Notes under the pieces: model-generated
The model's database searches: none
What the model saw: only the letters and a program-made list of their open reading frames with translations
Told to the model about the DNA's origin: nothing
In this document: positions 35,706 through 48,298 of the stretch, piece after piece
How positions within the stretch are numbered: the stretch's first letter is position 1
Layout: every line of letters begins with the position of its first letter
Source: Marsupella aquatica
Lineage: Eukaryota; Marchantiophyta
Length of the DNA: 64,000 bases
Assembly: GCA_973895155.1 (NCBI GenBank)
Contig: OZ316896.1
Location: 8,618,001-8,682,000, forward strand
Reading direction: 5' to 3'
Position numbers and translations under genes: made by a program

Positions 35706-38323
35706 TTACATATACAACTTGGGCAAAGTATTCCACATTATTCCAGCGATCTTTCCAGAGCGAGGCAACTAGCCATGGCACCATCCTTCCTCGCCAAATG
35801 CAGAAAGGCTCAAGCTAGCCGCGGGTACTAGATAGAATGAGAGGTCGCTAGAAAATATAAACAGTCTGTAAGAAGGAACGCAACCGACGTCAACCTGAAC
35901 CTCGTGACAATTCTTCCGCCACTTGTGTCATGTTTCCCTTCTAACCTTCCATCTGCACGTCGTATGATCGACATCACTACTTACTTTATGTCATTCCCTC
36001 GAGGCTGTCCACCCATGACTTTAGAAAACACCAGAGTTACATGACACGATTCCAGTCAAACAAAATACAGTGTGCTTAGCACAACAGGACGTGGGGAGAC
36101 TATCTTGGAGTATGAACACATATTAGCATATAAACACACTTTCTTCGTCCAGTTCCTAGCTCTCGTTCGTTGTTGCATGCACTTGGTCATCGAAAGAATT
36201 CTGGAACACAGTACGATCATTGGTCCAACGCGAGGGGAAAAGATTCAAGGTTTTTTGGGGGACAAATTTTTACCTTCTGGTATCATAGCGTTGGTTTTCG
36301 CTCATCATGCACTTAATCTTTCATGGCCAATGACGTACATAGACGGAAAATGGAACTGGCCAAAATAGACCATATGCGGTACACTATTAAAATAGGGGGA
36401 CTTCGGCAAATGTGGTGTTCAAACATATCAATTTTCAAAGGATGAAAGCCAGAAAATTGCTTTCAGGGCGAGCACCCTGTCATTACAAGCCGTGCCCCAT
36501 GTTGTGCTGCAATGTATCCAAAAATATTATTGATTACAATGCTCACCATACGAGCATAAAGTCTCGGGAGGAACCGAGCATCAATAACATAGTTTGACCA
36601 ATTTTTGGCTGAAAAGGTATAGCAATTGTGTGCATGATTATTGGAAGTAAAAAGGTGCAGCGTTCACATCTCTGCGGGAATGATGGATGAAATAAAGAGA
36701 AGTCACATATTTAATTGAAACCCAGATTTTTGAATTGATTTCAAGATTCTAAGGGGTTTACCTGGCTTTAACGTCCTCTTCAAGTGGTTGAAATAAAAGG
36801 GAATACGTTCATAGGATAAATCATTACTGAATAATCAATAATGACTATTGCATGCACATTCTGAGCAAGTCTTCTCCATTGAGGCACGTCAAGAATTGTA
36901 AATAATGAGATATGCATACTAAGTATTTGGGGGAAAAGGTTTGAAGCCCTTCCTAAATTATGATTTCTTTTTATCGCTATGGCAACGCAGTCATGACTTA
37001 CATTTACCCATAGGGCTATTAAACCAATGGGCTATTAATTTGTGTGGGTATATTTCTGGGCAACTTTCTTCTACTCGCTTTGTGCTTCTCGCTTTTATGC
37101 ATACAGTTTCGGATCCTCACTTTTGCCCCATTTACTTTTTCTGACCAGGCCAATGGATTCAATTTGACTCCCATCTGAATTCATTTGGGACATTCTTCTC
37201 ACCTTGACAAATCAAAATGGATGTCGTCCCAAGCACGCTAGCATATATCGGTTCCAAAAGCTGCCATATCTAAATCTGCAACTTGAAAAGGTCCCGTTAT
37301 CCTCTTGGCAACAAAAAGGATTGCTTTCGACTTTGAATCCCTATCAGATGAAACCGGCAAACCTAACATTCCATATCCAGGACGAAATCTATACAGCCAT
37401 GCACGAAACGACCTGAATCTTTTGCTACTGTTGTGTTTTTAGGGACCTTTCTCCTGAATCTCACTGTTAGCTCTTGAATATCTAAAGTTAGCTTTCGCCT
37501 AGATTTCGTGTGCTTTTTTATTTTTTCCTTTTGCAAGCTCTACAATTACAGATTTCGTCTGCAACAGAACACTTCACTGTACATCCTACCAGAATCTGAG
37601 TTCGCAATCAGGATACAGTACATCGAACGATCGACGCTGCATCTGAACAGTGATGAGACTGGATAGGAGAACTGGCCGTTGACAATTTAAAGAGCATAAC
37701 AATTTGATTGTAGGAAAGGCTCCTTTGAAAATATATTGTTCAAAAGTGGCAGCACTGACAATTTTAAAAAAGTGGCAGCCCTTCCCACTTGACTTCAACT
37801 GTGATAGAACCAAAACCTGAACGGTCCAGTTCGTGGATAGTCAAATGAGAGGACTAAGAAAATGATGGTTCCAGCCAGTGACGAAATGGAGGACTGCAAG
37901 CGTCTGGTAGATTGCAAAGATTGCCGACTCTCAGGTGAGATATTCTGTTTTAATTTCATCTTTTTCTTTTTAACGTTATAGCTGCATCAAATCTTGAGAA
38001 TTCAATTCTAAAGTTAGGCTCTACATATTGTGAAGGCCATGATTGTGCATTACAAAAAGGTGAAGAAACCTCAGGAGTGTAAGGCAATGTTGGTGAAATA
38101 GACTCAACTATTTCCTTCTCTTTGTATCATTCAACTACGTATGTTCTCTCACCTCTTGGCAAGCTCCCCTCTAACATCTCCTCACACTCAAGTTTCCCCT
38201 GTATCTTTCCAAGTCAAGGCAGTCAACCCACACGTGCTGATCCGTAAACCCTGGCCTCGTCCTAAACTCTCATCTTCCAATCATGTGTCTACCATTACAA
38301 TGACAAGGGGTAGCACTAAATGA

Positions 38324-38692
38324 TTTTCAACTTCAAGACCCGGTTCACTGAGGAATTTCCAACTAGGGTCCCACGAAGTTAGTCACTCTTTCACCTATTT
38401 CTGGAGAGAGGATGCACATCTCACAGGGTGGTTGTCACTTACACCGGTGGTCCCCTCCCCATTGTCTGAGGAGCTTAGTGCATATTTCCACCATCTTCTG
38501 CAAAAGTATCTTCAGCCCTATTGGGTTTTGGACACAAAATGTTGGTTTGACGAAGACCCAGCAGAAAATCAACTGTCACTTCCATTGGCCTATTGGGAAC
38601 AGGACCACATTTTTAGGAGTTTGGAGTCAGTGGGACCTCCAAGAAAAATGATTGACTTGGTGGGGAGTGCCTACTGTCACTACCATTGTTGA
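38324..38692 (+). pseudogene. Coding-like open frame, not recognised
   Basis: The frame is open for about 122 codons from just after a TGA and ends with TGA at 38690. It lacks an early ATG. The composition looks protein-like, rich in aromatic and charged residues (FTYFWREDAHLTGWLSL, SEELSAYFHHLLQKYLQPYW, WFDEDPAENQLSLPLAYWEQ). I do not recognise a family. It could be an exon or a relic of a mobile element gene. The downstream end overlaps the start of the tandem duplication. Confidence 0.3.
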
Positions 38693-39052
38693 GTCCTTGT
38701 TGGAAGTGGATGGAGTTCCTGGCAAGGTTATTGATTCTAGGAGGAAAATAAGAGACCCAACCCAATGTTAAGGGTTTGAAAGGGTGTTGTGGTTTGGGTG
38801 GAGGATACTGATGACCATGCAAAACCTTGCTGGATGTTGACTGTTGGATTGTTTCAACTTAACTAGTTGTTGAGTTCTTGTTGGAAGTGGGCGGGTTCCT
38901 GGAAAGGCTACTATCAGTGGGAGAAAATCAAGTGACCCAGCCAAATTTTCAAGGGTTGGCAAGGGTGTTGTGCTTGGGGTTGAGGGCAGAGATAACCATC
39001 CAATGGCAAAACCCGGCTGGATGTTGACTGTTGGATTATTTGAAGTTAACTA
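38688..39052. repeat. 181-bp diverged tandem duplication
   Basis: Copies start gttgagtccttgttggaagt at 38688 and gttgagttcttgttggaagt at 38869. Both end with ctggatgttgactgttggat and a related tail. Confidence 0.85.
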
Positions 39053-40280
39053 TAGTCACTTTACTTAAGCAGCAGTAGAAAAAAGATGGCAACTTAGTAA
39101 TTAAACTAAAAGAGTGGCAAAACAGGTTTTCAGACCAAAAAATGAAGTGATATAGTCAGGACATCAAGTCAATGCTCTTGGGCCACTCTATGGGCTCCCA
39201 GCATGCTTCAGGCTCACTTGCCTGTAAGTTTGGGGTCACTAGTGTCTGAATTGGGCTGGCTTCCTGTCTTTTGGGTTTGAGAGTTTGGGGTTGCAGGAGC
39301 TCTTGCTCACTTCGCTTGGCTGCACAGTCACAGTTAGCCCTGCCGATAATCACACATCGAAATGTGGTCATATAGGGTGTGTATTCATTGATTTAAAAAT
39401 AATTACAATAGATTTATCAGGGAACGGAAGAATGTTATGGAATGGAAGAATGTTGTACACTGTATATGTGTGCAGTTACCGAGACCCCACAATTAACACT
39501 AACATAGGGACCACCGGTCCACCGTGCACCCTCATAAGAACATGAACACATGAGGGTCGAAGCAAGTCCACGACAAATTGGGGGCCTAATTAGCTCAGAG
39601 CTCGGCCTTCAAAAACGTTGGACACGACGAAACCGATACGGGACAGCTCTCTGGGATATTTATTCTACATAACAGTTGGAGTCACGGTTGGAGTCTCTTG
39701 GCGATCTCTAATAAAGTAATAAATTGTAAGGGTGTACAGTCGTGATCTACCGAACCGCATGGATAGAGTGTTTGTTTGTGCTTTGCATGAACGGGATGAC
39801 CACACCTATGACACCAGCGACGTCAGCCAAGGGGTATCTCGGCCATTCACCAGCAGAGAAACGCCAGGACCAAACGCTGGACTACTGCGGTCCAGGAGAG
39901 ACGATTCTTCAATCACTACTGAATCACTCCCATTGTCGTAGCGACATGACATACTCTACGCATCCGTCGAGTCCAAGACCCAAGAAACAGCACATGAGCA
40001 CATACGGTGCAGACTACATACCGTAGTGCCGTCTGACCGTCTCGGTTCTCGCAATAAACAAAGCATATTATAATGCTGGACCCTACTAACAGAATAAATC
40101 GGGTCCTTGTGAAACCTGAAAATGACGCTCCTACGGACCATGTCCCCCCGATAGACCTTTCTACTCATTGACCCTGGTCTAGGTTCCAACAAAATTTGAA
40201 TTTTACCTTCAATAGTTCTAATCTACTCTTCTTGCCTTGCCGGTAATCAGACATCAAAATGTGATAATATATGATGGGCC

Positions 40281-40360
40281 CTCGTTCATTTAAAGAAAAT
40301 AATAGAGGCTTATCATAGTACTCATTCATTTAAAGAAAATAATCAAGACTTATCATAGTA
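40281..40360. repeat. 40-bp tandem duplication
   Basis: Two copies of ctcNttcatttaaagaaaat followed by cttatcatagta begin at 40281 and 40321. Confidence 0.85.
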
Positions 40361-41636
40361 TGGAGAGATGCTGTACACCTTATAAGTCATATTTTGACGT
40401 GCAATTACAGCCTCTTGGTGGGCTCCTTAGAAGTGGTTGAGAAAGATGTTTCCAACCAGTCTAATGTTTCTAGTCTTCATTAAGTGTGAGAGTTGTGAAT
40501 TTTAAAGAGTTCTCCATCCCTCATTGCCTACACTGCTCTTTTTGAAAGTTTTCTAGCGTTTAGTTTTCACAAGTTTAGGAACACCTAACTTCTAGGTTCA
40601 ACATCTCCCCTATAGATCTAGTGGAATCTGATTTTTGGGGGTGTGTTAGAAACTATGTGAACAGATCATTCCAATCAACCCAACGTTGTCAAATTTCATT
40701 GACAATTTGAGAGACCTACGAGTGCTCTCAAAACAGAATGGCACGACAATATGATTGTGTTTTCAAAGACGGTCTGCACTCTTCTTTTTCCATGAAATCA
40801 AAATTTTCCACGGCTAGTCAGCCATCAAGAGTTGAAAGCACAGACTTACTAGGGATACGTGAGTTCGGGAATCCCGAAGGCACTCGTGATGCTCGCTTTT
40901 TCCGGTCTTCCACTCTCTTTCAGCCCACCATTGCGCATTTGCGCAGTTGCTGAGTCGACAGCCTGAGTCCTGCAACCTGAGACCATCCCATCTACAGTCC
41001 GACGGTAAGCACGGAAGGATGAGGGGTTTGGCTACGGTACATTACCAATCGACTACTTTCCTCTGTTTTCCCATCGATCGATCAATTCTAGGATTGTAGA
41101 GTTCAACGAGACATGACATCATCAGTCGTACTCTTCGTGCGGTTTTTGTCGCCGCATCATTAGTATTGTCGGCAAATTGCAAATCTCAGCTCACCGTCAC
41201 GTGATCTTTTTTACTCCCCTAAAGCAACAGCAGCAACTTATTCCTCTACTCCCCTTCCCGTCCATTATGACCGGTCCAATTTGGCCATCTCCAGGCCCAT
41301 GCAACCAACGTTTTGCGCTTTCCGACAACCCAAGCTCCATAACTCCTGTTACCGTCGGCGTTCTTCTATCGCGAGGAGCTCGCCGGATACAAGCTACTTA
41401 CTCGTTCCGGTGTCGACTTGTCGTGTCACAGTACACATGTAAGGATGTCAACTGTAAAGGGCTCGTGGACGCTCGCACCGCCGAGGTACCGGTACAGGTA
41501 CAGTTCCTACAGCCAGTGGTAAGGTGCGCCCGCACGTCTGCTGTCCCTCATCCCAAAGGACCCAAAAGAACATGTCAAAGAGTGGGGGTGGTTTTCCGGA
41601 ACCGGAGGTACACCCATTTCTGAACGTCGATGTAAT

Positions 41637-41652
41637 AGGGCGTCTCAAATAC
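41637..41652 (+). repeat. Left terminal inverted repeat of the Harbinger element
   Basis: It is a perfect complement of 48400-48415. It is followed by an A-run and GC-rich sequence containing the palindrome cgcccgcgggcg. Confidence 0.9.
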
Positions 41653-41972
41653 AAAAAAAAGGCGCCCGCGGGCGGCCCCCGAGGCACTCGCGCGGCCCGC
41701 GAGAGGGCGAGTCCGGGCAAGCATTGCCTGGGGTAGTCAGATGTGAAAGGGGCCCGCGGTGCATTTAACATCAGTTTAGGGCGAACCATGGTTAAGGCAA
41801 TAACCATCAAAAACCATGTAATATGCGGAACTTTTCCCCCGCTCCAGTTTTTGAACCCGCCGCAAAGTGCTTGAAGGTCCATGAATGCGAGCGTCGATTG
41901 TGGTGAAATTTTGAAATTGCAATTCCCTTGCGGAATTTGACAGCCGAATGAATTGTGTAGGGAGGATTGGCA

Positions 41973-43483
41973 ATGGCAAACATGGCGTTCAGGCAGGACG
42001 TTCCTCTGGTGATCCATCATCTTTTCCCCTATCCGGATCGACCACGGTACTCGCCTTCAGAAGTTGTCATTCGCGATTCCCAGCCTCCCGACTCCGACGC
42101 CAACATGGTCACAGCAGGAGGAACAATGGCCTCAGGTGGAGATAATCGTAAGCTGTTGCCACAGCACCTCGCGCACATTGTTGATTGGTTGGAAGTCCCT
42201 GAGAATTTTGCTATGTTGAATGGCACCAGTAGCCGCCCATCTGTCACTGGTAGACATCCGCCAAAGAAGACCGTGTTCAAAAAAATGCTCATTGACCTTC
42301 ATGATAGCGGCTTCCCAAAATTTGTGACCACAGGAGATAATCTTGGGAAAAGGTTTCAGCGGTACATTAAGAAGTACAAGGAGGCCCTGGTGATGAAGCG
42401 AGACTCAGGGGCTGGATTGACAGAAGCGGAGTTAAGACAGGGCCTTACTCTCGCTGACAAGTACTAGAAGATCTGCCCACATTTCGAGCGTATGCATGCA
42501 ATTTATGGGGAGAGAGCTAATGTTTCGCCTCCGAGCACAGTTGCGTGTGGGCTGCCTGGTCACCGTGAATTGTATGTTGATGAAGGCTCAGACGATGACG
42601 AGCTACCCGAAACGGAACCACCAATTTCTCAGAACGTAAATGTGAACGAACCAGGTAAAGTCATACTTGTTGACATCGAGCTTTTTCCTACCATGTGCAC
42701 TATCATTCTCACCTCAATTTAGTGTCTTGCTTATGAGCACTGCTAATGGGTTCAATCTTTGCTGCAGCAGTCGACACTGAGTTTGACTTCGCTCAAACTT
42801 TTACCGACGATGATCTTGAGGCGGCTACCCGCCCTACTACCGGCAACAGCGATGCTGATGTTGAAGACTCGCTCCCTCGAACTCCACCTGAAGAATCGCA
42901 GCCTCCAACGCCAGCTGATACATCCCAGCCTACTGTTGAAGAACCAACTCCAGCATCAACTCCGGCATCCACGCACACACGAACGCCAGGTAGAAGCAGG
43001 GGCACAACATCTGCTCATCCACCCGTCACAGCTGAACGCGGCACTCAACGACCTCGGCAAGGAAAGAGGCCTGCAAACACACAAGCCTCTTCCAGGCCCA
43101 ATCTCGCCGAGGTATATGCTGAAAAATTGCAAGACAAGAATGCTTTCCGGATTCAATTGATTGATGCCAAGGATAGGTGGCGGGCACAAGAAATAGCTGA
43201 TCGCAAAGAGGCTAGAGAATTAGAGGCATTCAGACAGAAGGTCTTACTTGATTCCCAATCTACTGAATTGGCAAAAAGGGAGCGCATTAAGCGAAGACAG
43301 GATGAAAAGCGAGCTAGAATTGATTTGAAGCATCAACTAGCAATTATTAAAGCCCAACAATCAACTGTGTTGCTCACAGAGGTGATCAAGCAGAATCCTT
43401 CCCCGACCCACTTTAAGCATATGATGGGCATTGTCCACTCTCAAGTTGGGTTGGATGCTGTCCCAGATTCTCTAAGCCCATAG
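41973..43483 (+). pseudogene. Harbinger SANT/Myb-like protein, one in-frame stop
   Basis: Exon 1 runs 41973-42654 and exon 2 42768-43483. The intron has a ccaggtaaag donor and a gctgcag acceptor and keeps frame. The N-terminal half resembles the trihelix/SANT type (LPQHLAHIVDWLEVPENF, KKTVFKKMLIDLHDSGFP, GKRFQRYIKKYKEALVM, ICPHFERMHAIYGERANV). The middle is acidic and Ser/Thr/Pro-rich. The C-terminus is a charged coiled coil (RAQEIADRKEARELEAFRQK). A TAG at 42465-42467 interrupts the frame between DKY and KICPHFERM, with the frame continuing directly beyond it. AATAAA at 43511-43516 follows the true end. The family role is DNA binding and nuclear import of the transposase. The element may rely on another copy for this function, or a longer intron may skip the stop. 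Confidence 0.75.
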
Positions 43484-44046
43484 TATGCCAATGTAAGCCC
43501 ATACTTCATAAATAAAATGTGTCTGTGGGTTTCCCCAATGCTTTTGGCAATCACGTTTATTTATTGCGTACCTTGAATTGAAGTCCCATTGCAAGGTTTG
43601 TTGCAAGGACACACGTACTATGTTGCCTACCAATTGGAAGTTCATGGAACTGGTGCTCGACAGGTCTTGTCAATGGCACAGGTCTTGTCAAGGCGACATG
43701 CATGGCTGTCTGGCATTGTCACACTCCCACATGTTTAATTAGTATGCCTACACACAGGTGGGACTGCCAGGTTTGCTCAATTGAATTCTCCGATCCCTAG
43801 GGAATCTCCACATGTGAGAGAGGCTGCCACTACGAGGTTGGGGATGCCAAATCTTGTGAGGGTCATAATAACCTGGATTCCCATGAAGGACTACTGTCGC
43901 TTCCCTTTAGTGTGTAGTTATTATAAAGGATCGGCTGCCCACCACGACACTCTCACCATTCGCGCACAATTTGGCGCAATCTCACATCTGGCCCTCATAT
44001 TTCTGTGCTTTTTACTCGTCTCTGCCTCTCAAACAACGTTGTCTCC

Positions 44047-44448
44047 ATGGCTCCTCAAACACGTCAAGCCACAAGTTCATCTTCCAGGAGAAATCTGCCT
44101 GTGCCTTCCTCCAAGCTTACCATCGTTAAAGACGTTGTCGATGAAGGTGAGGCATCTGAGCATGCTCGCGCTATCTATGTCTTTGTTCCAGCCGAGCAGC
44201 AACCAGCAGACCACGTTCATACAACTCCTGCAGACAATGACCCAGCTGAAGACAGGGAAGCCGAGCATCGACGGATGTGGTCGGAGTTATGGAAGCCAAT
44301 GACAGAACGGACTCGCCGTCTGAAGCTGAAGAGACAGAGGGCTGCTGCCAGGAGACTCAGAGAAGAGAGGGAGAAGCAGCAAGAGAGAGAGAAGGAAGCT
44401 CGTGAGGCCCAGCATGACAGCGATGCTAGCTCGGGAGCCAAAGTTTGA
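44047..44448 (+). CDS. Small charged coiled-coil protein of the Harbinger element
   Basis: The ATG at 44047 opens 133 residues ending AKV. After a Ser-rich start (MAPQTRQATSSSSRRN) and an acidic middle, the last 60 residues are a highly charged helix (RRLKLKRQRAAARRLREE, EKQQEREKEAREAQ) likely to form a coiled coil. AATAAA at 44689-44694 lies downstream. I recognise no family. It lies between the SANT gene and the 3' end of the transposase, inside the element's inverted repeats, so it travels with the element. A partner or oligomerisation role is only a guess. Confidence 0.5.
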   Translation: MAPQTRQATSSSSRRNLPVPSSKLTIVKDVVDEGEASEHARAIYVFVPAEQQPADHVHTTPADNDPAEDREAEHRRMWSELWKPMTERTRRLKLKRQRAAARRLREEREKQQEREKEAREAQHDSDASSGAKV

Positions 44449-44980
44449 AAGAAAATTCTGATCATGTTCACACATAGGGTAATCGGTAGAGGCTCTTTGA
44501 TTAAGGAGAACTACCGCTGCCTTAGTTTTGTAGGGGCAGTGTGCTTCTGTTTTGTAGGAGCAGTGTTCGACAGTTTTCGAAGAAGCATTTTTGTGAGCTT
44601 CGCAAGGTAGTACGCGTGATGGCTGACAACATACCTTGGTTATAGTAGTAGTACTTTGAGGATGTATTATTATCTCGCTTAATTTTGTAATAAAAGATAC
44701 CGACATTCAGGATAAAGCATGTGCAACGGTTCACACTATATTGACAGAGTTCATACAAGAAAGTGCGAGTCACACCGAGTGACAAATGTTTCATTATGCT
44801 GTTGATCGAACATAGGTTCGCAAAATTACATTGGAGTTGGAGGCATCCAATTCCCAAGAGGGAAAATTCTTTCTCCTCTATTCTGCCTTCTCCTGTATTC
44901 CTCTAAGTGAGAATGTTGGTACAGCACCGGTAATCCCTCTTCGATGCAATTGTGAAGGTCCCCTAGCGATGACCAAAATG

Positions 44981-45376
44981 CTAGGGAGCTCCTTTGTCCT
45001 GTGCACACTCTGCCGAAGATACCTCTGCTGTATCCACCTCCCCGGCAGCAGCAGACACAGTTGTCACCGTGCTCTCTGTGTCTGCACCAAAGTCCTCGAT
45101 GTTAATGATAGGTAGATCAGGCATAGCAATGTCATCCACATGTGACACTTCCTCCCTCCCGAATAAGACTGCCTTAGGATACATTAGGGCTGGCCGTGTT
45201 GCCACTTCCAGGACTTGCACGCCTGCAAATGAAGTGTCAAAATTTTCCACTTCGCCATGAAGCAGCTGGAAGGTCGCACGAGGCCCAGATGGCCATGTCA
45301 GAAAGCCTCGCACTGCAATCCACATCGAGGCATCTGCCACCCCCCTCCCTACAAGCCAAATCTTCTGATTCTGCAT
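44981..45376 (-). CDS. Hypothetical 131-residue ORF in the Harbinger element
   Basis: ATG at 45376 to TAG at 44981. The N-terminal half alternates hydrophobic and polar residues as in a beta-rich fold (MWIAVRGFLTWPSGP, ATFQLLHGEVENFD), and the C-terminal half is acidic. It lies downstream of the transposase on the same strand. No family is recognised, and upstream exons may exist because other frames are open next to it. Confidence 0.35.
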   Translation of the reverse strand: MQNQKIWLVGRGVADASMWIAVRGFLTWPSGPRATFQLLHGEVENFDTSFAGVQVLEVATRPALMYPKAVLFGREEVSHVDDIAMPDLPIINIEDFGADTESTVTTVSAAAGEVDTAEVSSAECAQDKGAP

Positions 45377-45605
45377 TGTTCACTCTCGCCAAACGATTAT
45401 CGATGAAGCTAGAATGGTCGAAAATGTGAAGAGCACACCAAACGCTATGTTCACACCTGCAGCGATAGAGCCAAGCAAAAGTAAACATGTATTGCCATCA
45501 CACAAAACCCTAAACTGGCCCAAAGATTGAAGTCACACATACTAGCGTCAAACAGAGGGAGAAAGGCTCGGACTTGGTTCAGTAAATGCGTACAACCTTT
45601 ATTTG

Positions 45606-47137
45606 TCACTCGGGTGCAACTGACAAAAACCTCCCAGGGCCTCTATGAAAGGCCAATGCATAGTCCATGACTTGCGCTAGCAAGGCATTCCCAGCCTGGG
45701 ACGTTGCTCGCCTGGTAGCCCTAGGCTGTCCTTCGTACTCAGGGTGCTCTGTTGCATCCACTACTTCCTCATCGTTGTCCACTTCGTCATCCTCTGTCCA
45801 CTCATCGTTTTTACTTATGACATAGTTATGCAATTTAAAACAGAGGCTTATCCATCTCACCATCCAAATAGAGTCTTCTTTGTTATTGAGCTGCACCCTG
45901 ATCTCTTTCAGTGAATGCCAACGAGATTTCAGAACTCCAATGCAGTGTTCATTTGTCACACGACACTTGGCAACACAGGTATTGAAATCCTCTTTGTTTA
46001 TGGAAGTGTCTATCCGTTTGAAGGAACACACTAAATGGGGACAGGCCTGGTACCCAGAGTCTCCCAGTAAATATTGCCCCTCTTGGAACACTATATTCCT
46101 GCCCACCTGGTTACAATATTCCCACAAGGAAGATCTCCTCAAGCAGGTGCGGTCACCACATGACCCTGGCATTCCTGAAACATATGACATGAGAAAACGG
46201 TCCCTTATAAGTATTCACATTGGATTCTAATTATAAAGTAAATTCATTGCAAGCATGAAACAAATTGTGTATGCAGAGGACCAGAGCTTGTACCTGAGAA
46301 CATGAATATTATCTTGCACCTATGGTCACATACAACCTGGGTGTTGATGGAGTACCGACTCTTCCTATCATAATAACATTCTCCATGTGCCTTTGGACGT
46401 TGAGTGAGAGGCATGAGGGAACCATCAATTAGCCCCACACAGCCTGGGAAGCCCAGAGCTGCAATTGCCTCTGAATTGTCTTGTCTCTCACTGTTGTCTG
46501 GCCAGGCAATTTGGTCTGAAAGCACTGCCTCTAGAGCCACAAAGCACCGCTTGCTAAAATTCACAAGAGAGCCACAACTAACTCCCCAAGTTGGAATCAA
46601 ATGATTGATGCATGCACCATTGCCATCATGGCCCAGCCTGTCCAGACATACTGCTAACTGGCTAATGATGGGCGCCTGAGCATGGTTAGAGTGGTTCTCA
46701 AAAATTGGGTGGCATTCAATTTTGTCAACCAGGCCAAAAAATGTGCTCTTGTCCATTCTAGTAAGCTGCCTGAACAAGGTAGTGGGCAAGTTGTGGAAGA
46801 ATTGAGAGGCAAAATCATCTGACTTAGTGGTCACATGCCTGGGGACCAAAAATCTGGTGTTGTATAACACAAAATAGAGCTCAAACATGGAAGTAGGGTT
46901 ATTTATGTAAGTCCCATCTTCATTGTCTGAGTCAGGCGAATCGGAATCCATAGTGAGCTCAAACTCTGACCCTGACAAAAGGTCGACATTGCCCTGGTCC
47001 TTTTCTTCCAAGTACCCCACTGATATGTCAAGCGAGTCTGCCTCAGATGAGGAGTCTGAGGACTCCAAAGCAATAGACAGTTGGAGTGCATGCCTGAATG
47101 CCCTCAATTGATTCTGGCGCTGTGAAACACGAGGCAT
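45606..47137 (-). CDS. PIF/Harbinger DDE transposase
   Basis: The ATG at 47137 (MPRVSQRQ) starts exon 1 (47137-46294). An intron of 119 nt (46293-46175, GTACAAG to TTTCAG) joins exon 2 (46174-45606), with frame kept as FSG-MPGSCGDRTCLRRS. The DDE_Tnp_4 core is visible: the first Asp in CVGLIDGSLMPL, KSRYSINTQVVCDH, the second Asp in YLLGDSGYQACPHLV, and the Glu in VTNEHCIGVLKSRWHSLKEI, followed by CFKLHNYVI. The N-terminus is acidic and Ser-rich (residues 18-70), and the C-terminus has an acidic stretch. AATAAA on this strand (plus 45598-45603) overlaps the region right after the TGA. No stop or frameshift was seen, so this copy may encode an active enzyme. Confidence 0.9.
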
Positions 47138-47337
47138 AGTGCAGATGTACTGTTCTGGAAAATGTACAATGGCAATGGGGAACAACAACATTCAGAGTGA
47201 TGTAATAAACAAAAGTGAATACAAGTGACAAACAATAAATGGAATAATCCAATATCCGGATAGAGGTTGCATTAAACGAGCGAGTTAAAAACTCAAAATT
47301 GTCTGTCAATACATATTATGGATCATATGCTACTGAT

Positions 47338-48213
47338 CTACTCCTGTAGGTCAGTGTCTTTGAGAGCTACTATCAAATCAGCAAGTATTTTTTTGGCACT
47401 CTTCTGCTTTGTGGGCGTGCATTCCCGGATTTGAGACTGTTTTGGTGTACCCTGGCGAGGCGAATATCCCACGCTTTTACCTACAAAGACACCGGGGCTG
47501 CTTGACGATCCTTCAAAGGCGAATGCAAGGCGGTCAATGTGCAGCTCCATGTCCTTTACTGATAGGCACACACGCAATTTAGGTGATTTTTGCAAAACTG
47601 CGTGGACATGGACTATTTGCTCAGTTTCTCTAAAAGACAGAATGTTGTTGGGTGAATATTGAGCAGCACAATAGCCTGGTCCCAAATCAGAGCTTTGAGT
47701 GGAGGGCAGCCACCATTCACAGCATCAAAGAGAATGACCTGAAAACGGAACCTGGGCGCACCAGGTGCGGAATGTGAACATTTTCTACCAAACTCCAAGG
47801 ATTTCTTACAAGTAAGGCCAGGCTCCAGAGGCTCAGTGCATGCTGAATAAGTGAACTTCCGTGGGAATGGATTTCTCACCACATAGTTTGCTGCCCAGAC
47901 TACACACGATGGGAAGGACTCCATTTTCCCACTGACTCTAGCGTCCTCCACATCTGATAGGCGAGTTGAGTCGCCCATGCCCTGGAACGCTGAAAAACCA
48001 AAATGGACAACCTTCAATCAGCAGCGACAACCAAAACATAGAGATGGAGTACCTGCGTTAACAATGGAGTACCTGCGTGATCGATGTGACAGATTTGAAG
48101 CGCAAACCCTGTCGTCAAACATCCACGAGCGCGATGGACCTGGTATGCGCACCTTGCTCTGGCAGCTAAACTCCGTGCTCGCGTCGAACAACCTGAGGTT
48201 TTTTGTAAATTGA
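47338..48213 (-). pseudogene. RPA70 C-terminal-like zinc OB-fold protein of the Harbinger element
   Basis: The first frame (from about 47989 to a stop at 47613) reads MESFPSCVVWAANYVV, then YSACTEPLEPGLTCKKS, FGRKCSHSAPGAPRF, RFQVILFDAV and ALIWDQAIVLLN. The Cys spacing followed by a Phe/Arg-rich strand and an Asp-Gln-Ala helix resembles DNA-binding domain C of replication protein A large subunit. A one-base shift between 47613 and 47685 moves to a second frame reading FRETEQIVHVHAVLQKS, LRVCLSVKDM, then a Ser/Lys tail ending at 47338. An acceptor (tttttcag) at 47990-47997 suggests an upstream exon at about 48073-48213. The function would be ssDNA binding. The assignment is by pattern only, and the frameshift could be an unrecognised intron. 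Confidence 0.5.
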
Positions 48214-48298
48214 ATCGCGCGGTAGTGTGATGCCTGGGTGAACCCTAAACCCCTGAGTCAGGTTAAGCGCGGTCGGACGCCCATGGGGTTAGGAATTC

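Larger units (their letters stand above)
35709..41633. other. Intergenic region with tandem duplications
   Basis: Apart from a coding-like frame at 38324-38692 and duplications at 38688-39052 and 40281-40360, nothing is recognised. Sequence near 39345-39480 (cgataatcacacatcgaaatg) is repeated in diverged form near 40240-40400, possibly a worn dispersed repeat. Confidence 0.4.

Noticed and set aside
41177-41623. 148-codon plus-strand frame just left of the Harbinger element
   Set aside because: No motif, no splice context, and low-complexity composition. It ends close to the element border by chance.
41448-42020. 190-codon minus-strand frame across the left Harbinger end
   Set aside because: It spans the transposon border and overlaps the SANT gene in antisense. 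The GC-rich sequence lacks stops by composition.
42759-43160. 133-codon frame overlapping SANT exon 2
   Set aside because: It is an alternative frame of the exon. The frame with the coiled coil and spliced continuity is preferred.
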